A stretch of DNA of 11,778 bases from Bacteroidota bacterium. GTDB taxonomy: Bacteria; Bacteroidota; Ignavibacteria; UBA10030; F1-140-MAGs086. The DNA lies in the NCBI GenBank assembly GCA_005792205.1, contig SXSO01000051.1, positions 1 through 11,778 on the forward strand, given 5' to 3'. A program made the position numbers and the translations under genes. The notes below the pieces were generated by a model. That model saw only the letters and a program-made list of their open reading frames with translations. It was not told the origin of the DNA and searched no databases. Positions 7,408 to 11,778 of this stretch are shown piece by piece (position 1 is the first letter of the stretch; each line of letters begins with the position of its first letter).

Positions 7408-8393
7408 AAGTTCGTTTCAAAAAATTTTATTGCTTCATCAATATCAATTTTATTTCCACAGTCAAAATGTTTTTTGGGACAATTTTTAAAGCCATGAATT
7501 CCACATGGTTTGCAATTTAAATTTTTTACTTCTACGATTTTACTTTTTTCTGATAATGGAAAAAATCCAAATTCAAAAACCGTGGAACAAAAAAATGCAA
7601 CAACAGAAGAATTTGTTGCAGAAGCAAGATGAAGTGGTGCAGAATCATTTACAAAATTCATTTTTGCAAATGTCATAAACAAAGCTGATTGCAATAGTGA
7701 AAATTCACCACACAAATTCACTACATTTTTATTTGAAGAAGAGAGTATAAGTTCATCTCCAAAATTTTTATCGTTAAAACTTCCCAAAAGATAGATTGTA
7801 AATTGAGTTGGAATTTTATTGCACAATTCAATCCATTTGTTTTTTGGCAATTGTTTTGTTAACCAAACGGAAGATGGAAAAATGCAAATGAAATTTTCTT
7901 TTTTATAAGTTGAAATTTTTTCTAAATCACTTTGAGAAAAATAAAGTTTGGGTTTTACAAACTCAAAATCTGTAATTTCTTCAATTAAATCAATGTTTCT
8001 ATGAACTTCATGTTTTCCAAATTTGATTTTATGTTTTACAGATTTGGAAAATAAAAATGAAAGTGGATTTTTGTCAAAGCCAATTTTAAATTTTGCTTTT
8101 GAAAAAATTGCAAAAATTCCAGAAGAAAAAAATCTATGAACATTTACTGCATAGTTATAATTATTTTTTCTAATTTGTAAAATAAGTTTGAAAAAATTTT
8201 TGAACTTATTTTTTTTCTTTTCCCAAATTAAAATTTCATTTACATTGGGATTATTTTGTAAAAGAATTTCATTTCCCTTTCGCAAAAGAAAATCTATTTG
8301 TGAATTCGGAAATTTTTTTTTTAGTTTTTCAATTATTGGAGTAGCGAGAATTACATCACCAATGAATGCTGTTTGAATTATCAAAATTTTCAT
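7404..8393 (-). CDS. Glycosyltransferase family 9 protein, ADP-heptose:LPS heptosyltransferase-like
   Basis: A 329-residue GT-B glycosyltransferase resembling WaaF/WaaC heptosyltransferases, which add heptose to the LPS inner core on the cytoplasmic face of the inner membrane. The N-terminus has the family opening KILIIQTAFIGDVILATP. The C-terminal domain has NDSAPLHLASA (249-259), corresponding to the nucleotide-sugar-binding loop. A cysteine group follows (Cys294, 297, 305, 312), also common in this family. I chose the ATG at 8393 because it forms an ATGA overlap with the upstream stop and begins at the conserved strand. An in-frame ATG at 8408 would add five residues. The exact donor and acceptor are not shown. 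A ten-base A-tract lies early in the coding strand (8313-8322). Confidence 0.86.
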   Translation of the reverse strand: MKILIIQTAFIGDVILATPIIEKLKKKFPNSQIDFLLRKGNEILLQNNPNVNEILIWEKKKNKFKNFFKLILQIRKNNYNYAVNVHRFFSSGIFAIFSKAKFKIGFDKNPLSFLFSKSVKHKIKFGKHEVHRNIDLIEEITDFEFVKPKLYFSQSDLEKISTYKKENFICIFPSSVWLTKQLPKNKWIELCNKIPTQFTIYLLGSFNDKNFGDELILSSSNKNVVNLCGEFSLLQSALFMTFAKMNFVNDSAPLHLASATNSSVVAFFCSTVFEFGFFPLSEKSKIVEVKNLNCKPCGIHGFKNCPKKHFDCGNKIDIDEAIKFFETNL

Positions 8394-9250
8394 TGAGTGT
8401 TTTTCCATCTTCTATGCATCCAAAGCCATTCTGTGGGAAATTTGCGAATAAAATTTTCAACAGCAGTTGTGTGAATTTGAGTCAATTTTTTTATTGCGTC
8501 ATTATCGTCTTTTTTTTCAAATAAAATTTCTTCCCAAATAAGTTTAAAATTTTTTTTCTCTCGTAAAATTAAAATTAAAATTATTGGAGAATTTGTTCTC
8601 AATGCAAAGACAGAAGTTCCAGAAAATGTTGAAACTTGTTGTCCAAAAAAATTCACATAAACGCTTTCTTTTGGAGCACTTTGATCAGATAAAATTGCAA
8701 CAAGTTTTTTTTCATTTAAACATTTTAAAATTTCACTTACATTATTCATTGGAATTGGATAATTCCCAAATTTTGTACGCAACATAGAAATTCTTTTATC
8801 AACGAATTTATTGTGTTGTGGTTTTACAACAAGATTCACTTTTCTTTCAAAAAAAAGTCCAATTGAAATTGCTAAAAGTTCCCAATTTCCAAAATGTGCA
8901 GAAAGAATAATTGCGGATTTGTTTTCAATTTTTTTTTTAAGTTCTTCTAAATTTTCAAATTGAACTAAATTTAAAATTTTCTTTTGAGAAAATTTTTGAA
9001 TTGAAAAAAATTCAGCAAATGAAGTTAAAAAATTTTCAAACGATTTTTTTGCAATGAAGTTAATTTCATTTTCAGTTTTTTCAGGAAAAGATTTTTTTAA
9101 ATTTTCAATTGCAATTTTTCTTCTTTTTGAAATTAAATAGTAAGATATTTTTCCCAAACACTTTCCAATTTTTTGTGAAAGAAAAAATGGAAGAAGGAAA
9201 AAAAACTTTTCCAAAAAAAGAAATATGATATATTCTAATTTATGCTTCAT
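8390..9250 (-). CDS. lpxL: Lipid A biosynthesis acyltransferase (LpxL/HtrB family)
   Basis: A 286-residue inner-membrane-anchored acyltransferase that transfers a secondary acyl chain onto a lipid A precursor. A hydrophobic segment at about 8-25 is the likely membrane anchor. The catalytic H-x4-E motif is HFGNWE (119-124). Further family blocks are SDQSAPKE (188-195), FFGQ with the following T-x-SG segment (201-211), and PTEWLWMHRRWK (272-283). The length is slightly below the roughly 300 residues usual for LpxL/LpxM. It is the first gene of the leftward string and overlaps the glycosyltransferase gene by four bases, consistent with a shared role in LPS assembly. Acyl chain and position cannot be predicted. 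A ten-base A/T homopolymer lies inside it (8929-8938). Confidence 0.9.
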   Translation of the reverse strand: MKHKLEYIIFLFLEKFFFLLPFFLSQKIGKCLGKISYYLISKRRKIAIENLKKSFPEKTENEINFIAKKSFENFLTSFAEFFSIQKFSQKKILNLVQFENLEELKKKIENKSAIILSAHFGNWELLAISIGLFFERKVNLVVKPQHNKFVDKRISMLRTKFGNYPIPMNNVSEILKCLNEKKLVAILSDQSAPKESVYVNFFGQQVSTFSGTSVFALRTNSPIILILILREKKNFKLIWEEILFEKKDDNDAIKKLTQIHTTAVENFIRKFPTEWLWMHRRWKNTQ

Positions 9251-9302
9251 TTATTTGTAGCAAATTTACAAATTGATTTTCTTATTTTTCGTGAAACTTT
9301 TT
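9251..9302. promoter_or_regulatory. Divergent promoter spacer with an inverted repeat
   Basis: This 52-base spacer must hold the promoters of the leftward lpxL string and of rightward mnmE unless they lie inside genes. ATTTGTA (9253-9259) and TACAAAT (9267-9273) form a perfect seven-base inverted repeat with a seven-base centre. On the minus strand, 9261-9268 reads TAAATTTG, matching the TAnnTTTG -7 element known in Bacteroidota, but no good upstream TTG element is seen at the usual distance. No convincing plus-strand promoter was found. The promoter reading is tentative. Confidence 0.35.
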
Positions 9303-10646
9303 ATGTTCAAATCAGAAGATACAATTTCAGCAATTGCAACGTCACTTGGAGAAGGTGGAATTTCTATAATTAGAGTAAGTGGAAAAAACGCAATTAAAAT
9401 TAATGAATTTTTTTTTCGTGGAAATATAAAACTAAACGAAGCAAAAACTCAAACCGTTCATTTTGGGAATTTTGTAGATACAAATGAAAATATTTTGGAT
9501 GAAGTTGTTGTGACAATTTTTCGTGAACCAAATTCATATACGGGAGAAAATCTCATTGAAATTTCTTGTCACGGGGGAATTTTTGTGACAAAGAAAATTT
9601 TAGAAACAATTTTAACAAAATGTAGAATTGCTGAAAATGGAGAGTTTACAAAACGACGATTTTTAAACGGCAAAATTGATATTTCACAAGCAGAAGCGGT
9701 TGCAGATTTAATTTCTGCAAAATCAGAAAGTGCTTACAGAAGTTCGCTTTCTCAATTGAAAGGAAGTTTATCACAAAAAATTTCTGAAATTCAAAACAAG
9801 TTGATAAACATTTGCTCTCTTCTGGAATTAGAACTTGATTTTATTGAAGAAGGATATGAATTTGCAGACAGAAACTTTTTAAAGCAAGAAGTTGAATCTA
9901 CAATTTTGAAAATTGAAAGTTTGATAAATTCATATAATATTGGGAAGTATTTTAGAAATGGAGTGAGAGTTGTCTTAATTGGAAAACCAAATGTTGGAAA
10001 ATCAAGTGTTTTTAACGCGATTTTAGAAGAAAACCGCTCTATTGTAACTGAAATTGCGGGAACAACTCGCGATACAATTGAAGCAGAAACTAATATAGGA
10101 GGAACAGTTTTTAGATTTATTGATACAGCAGGAATTCGTGAAACGGAAAATATTGTTGAAAGCGAAGGAGTTAAGAGAAGTTTGGAAGAAATTGAAAAAG
10201 CAGATTTAATTTTGGAAATTTTTGATATTTCAAACAAAAATAAATTAAAAATAATTAACCAAAACAATAAAAAGTTACTTATTGGAAACAAAGTTGATTT
10301 AGTTTGTGAAAAAGAATACGAAAAATTTGAAAATATGTGTTTTGTTTCTGCAAAAAATAAAACCGGATTTAGTGATTTGAAAAAAAAAATTTTAGAAAAA
10401 ACAATTTATTCAAACAAAAATTTAACAGAAATAATCGCAATTACAAGTTTAAGACATAAAGATCTGTTAGAAAAAGCAAAAGAAAGGTTAAAAATATCTT
10501 TTGATGGAATGAAAAACAATATTTCATCAGAGTTAATTTCTTGTGATATCCGTTTGGCGATAAATTTTTTGGGAGAAATAGTTGGAAAATTTTCTTCTGA
10601 AGATTTACTTAATAATATATTTTCAAAATTTTGTATTGGAAAATAG
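9303..10646 (+). CDS. mnmE: tRNA uridine-5-carboxymethylaminomethyl modification GTPase MnmE
   Basis: A 447-residue GTPase that works with MnmG to install the (carboxymethyl)aminomethyl group at wobble U34 of certain tRNAs, using a methylene-tetrahydrofolate-derived carbon. The N-terminal folate-binding domain is about 1-118, and the helical domain flanks the inserted G domain. G-domain motifs are GKPNVGKSS (227-235), TTRDT (254-258), DTAGIRE (274-280), NKVD (329-332) and SAK (349-351). The protein ends in the invariant FCIGK (443-447), whose cysteine is important for modification. The ATG at 9303 is preferred because it begins at the conserved SEDTI segment; a TTG at 9273 would add ten hydrophobic residues of no family likeness. 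The mnmG start codon follows six bases after the stop. Confidence 0.96.
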   Translation: MFKSEDTISAIATSLGEGGISIIRVSGKNAIKINEFFFRGNIKLNEAKTQTVHFGNFVDTNENILDEVVVTIFREPNSYTGENLIEISCHGGIFVTKKILETILTKCRIAENGEFTKRRFLNGKIDISQAEAVADLISAKSESAYRSSLSQLKGSLSQKISEIQNKLINICSLLELELDFIEEGYEFADRNFLKQEVESTILKIESLINSYNIGKYFRNGVRVVLIGKPNVGKSSVFNAILEENRSIVTEIAGTTRDTIEAETNIGGTVFRFIDTAGIRETENIVESEGVKRSLEEIEKADLILEIFDISNKNKLKIINQNNKKLLIGNKVDLVCEKEYEKFENMCFVSAKNKTGFSDLKKKILEKTIYSNKNLTEIIAITSLRHKDLLEKAKERLKISFDGMKNNISSELISCDIRLAINFLGEIVGKFSSEDLLNNIFSKFCIGK

Positions 10647-10652
10647 TTTCAC

Positions 10653-11778
10653 ATGAAACATTTGGATAAAAATTATTTTGACATTGTTGTTATTGGCGGT
10701 GGACATGCTGGAATTGAAGCGGCGTATTCTTCTTCTAAATTGGGAATGAAAACGCTTATGATTACAATGTCAGTTGATGCTGTTGGAAGAATGTCTTGTA
10801 ATCCCGCAATTGGAGGAACTGCAAAAGGTCAATTAGTTCGTGAAATTGATGCTTTAGGTGGAATTATGGGAAAAATTACCGACGAAACAGGAATTCATTT
10901 TAAAATGTTAAATAAATCAAAAGGTCCAGCGGTTTGGTCTCCAAGATCACAAAACGATAGAGATTTATATTCAAAAAAAGCAAAAGAGTATTTATTTTCT
11001 CTTGAAAACCTTACAATAGTTGAAGATACAGCAGATGAAATTTTTGTGAAAACTGAAAATAATCAAAAAATTGTAACGGGAATAAAAACGAAAACATTTG
11101 AAATAAAATGTAAATCTGTTATAATTTGCGCTGGAACATTTCTGAGAAGTTTAATGCATACAGGAGATGTTCAAACTGTTGGTGGACGATTTGGTGAAAA
11201 ATCTTCGAATAATTTGACAACAATGCTAACAAGTTTTGGACTACATTATGGGCGATTGAAAACTGGAACTCCTCCAAGAATTGATTTATATTCTATTGAT
11301 TTTTCATCAGTTGAAGAGCAAACACCAGACGAAGTTCCAATTCCGTTTTCATTTTCTATTGAAAAAATTAAGAATAAACAAATTCCAATGTACTTGACTC
11401 ACACAAACAAGAAAACAAAGGAAATTTTAAAAAACGGTCTTCACAAGTCCCCTCTTTTTACTGGAATAATTAAGGGAACTGGTCCAAGATATTGCCCATC
11501 AATTGAAGATAAAATTGTAAGATTTGAAGATAAGCCATCTCATCATATTTTTTTAGAGCCTGAAGGATATAATATAAATGTTGTTTATGTGAATGGGTTT
11601 TCTTCAAGTTTACCATCAGAAATTCAATATTCCGCGTTAAAAACAATACAAGGTCTTGAAAACTGTAAAATGATTCGTTCTGGATACGCGGTTGAATATG
11701 ATTATTTTCCATCAAATCAATTAAAATTAAGTTTGGAAATAAAAGAAGTTTCAGGATTATTCAATGCGGGACAAATAA
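10653..11778 (+). CDS. mnmG: tRNA uridine-5-carboxymethylaminomethyl modification enzyme MnmG (partial, 3' end outside window)
   Basis: The first 375 codons of MnmG (GidA), the FAD- and NADH-using partner of MnmE in wobble-U34 modification. The frame is open from the ATG at 10653 to the window edge, so roughly 60% of the usual 620-630 residues is present. The FAD-binding GGGHAG is at 15-20. CNPAIGG (49-55) and GPRYCPSIEDK (277-287) carry Cys49 and Cys281, the two functionally important cysteines of the family. A KGPAVWSPR segment is at 90-98. The last residues, GLFNAGQI, match the well-conserved stretch that continues as NGT in the family. It follows mnmE by six bases, so both are probably co-transcribed. 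The cut is the window boundary, not a gene defect. Confidence 0.96.
   Translation, partial: MKHLDKNYFDIVVIGGGHAGIEAAYSSSKLGMKTLMITMSVDAVGRMSCNPAIGGTAKGQLVREIDALGGIMGKITDETGIHFKMLNKSKGPAVWSPRSQNDRDLYSKKAKEYLFSLENLTIVEDTADEIFVKTENNQKIVTGIKTKTFEIKCKSVIICAGTFLRSLMHTGDVQTVGGRFGEKSSNNLTTMLTSFGLHYGRLKTGTPPRIDLYSIDFSSVEEQTPDEVPIPFSFSIEKIKNKQIPMYLTHTNKKTKEILKNGLHKSPLFTGIIKGTGPRYCPSIEDKIVRFEDKPSHHIFLEPEGYNINVVYVNGFSSSLPSEIQYSALKTIQGLENCKMIRSGYAVEYDYFPSNQLKLSLEIKEVSGLFNAGQI

Noticed and set aside
8394..8408. ATG at 8408 extending the glycosyltransferase by five residues
   Set aside because: The ATG at 8393 gives the usual ATGA overlap and begins at the conserved KILII strand; the longer start cannot be fully excluded.
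9273..9302. TTG start extending MnmE by ten residues
   Set aside because: The extra residues are hydrophobic and unlike the family N-terminus; the ATG at 9303 sits right before the conserved SEDTI segment.
9791..10291. Minus-strand open frame of 166 codons
   Set aside because: Exactly antisense to the MnmE helical and GTPase domains; S/I/F-rich shadow with no recognisable motif.
11470..11715. Minus-strand open frame of 81 codons near the window end
   Set aside because: Antisense to conserved MnmG sequence, including the region around Cys281; a shadow.

Overview
The window is very A+T-rich and reads as a chromosomal housekeeping segment from a Gram-negative bacterium, most likely in or near the Bacteroidota/Chlorobiota/Ignavibacteriota group. 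Four things point there. A lipid A-type acyltransferase and a family 9 glycosyltransferase imply an LPS outer membrane. The two-subunit 2-oxoacid:ferredoxin oxidoreductase has a fused gamma-alpha large subunit. MnmG carries a KGPAVWSPR-type segment. None of the starts I checked has a clear Shine-Dalgarno sequence; the leaders are A/T-rich instead. The lineage is inference, not a database result.

Layout. Positions 1-521 hold no gene, only an unusual set of direct and inverted repeats and the terminator of the leftward genes. On the minus strand, an M17 leucyl aminopeptidase (522-1997) lies downstream of a DHH/DHHA1 phosphoesterase (2003-2998). A strong intrinsic terminator (about 3008-3035) closes a longer minus-strand gene string that starts at 9250: lipid A acyltransferase, family 9 glycosyltransferase, TsaC-type threonylcarbamoyl-AMP synthase, CcdA, KorA, KorB. 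The first three genes are joined by ATGA stop/start overlaps, and the rest have gaps of 6-32 bases, so this looks like one operon. A 52-base divergent spacer (9251-9302) separates it from rightward mnmE and mnmG; mnmG runs off the window end.

Functions. The leftward operon mixes outer-membrane LPS assembly, tRNA t6A37 modification, thiol/disulfide transfer for cytochrome c maturation, and low-potential 2-oxoacid metabolism. MnmE and MnmG form the complex that modifies wobble U34 of tRNAs, so tRNA-modification genes lie on both sides of the divergent spacer. The two leftmost genes act in turnover of short oligonucleotides (or pAp) and of peptides.

I found no mobile element, CRISPR array, RNA gene or defence system. 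The best candidate for something undescribed is the repeat-rich non-coding stretch at 1-290. Three separate sequences there occur as copy / inverted copy / copy, which allows mutually exclusive hairpins.
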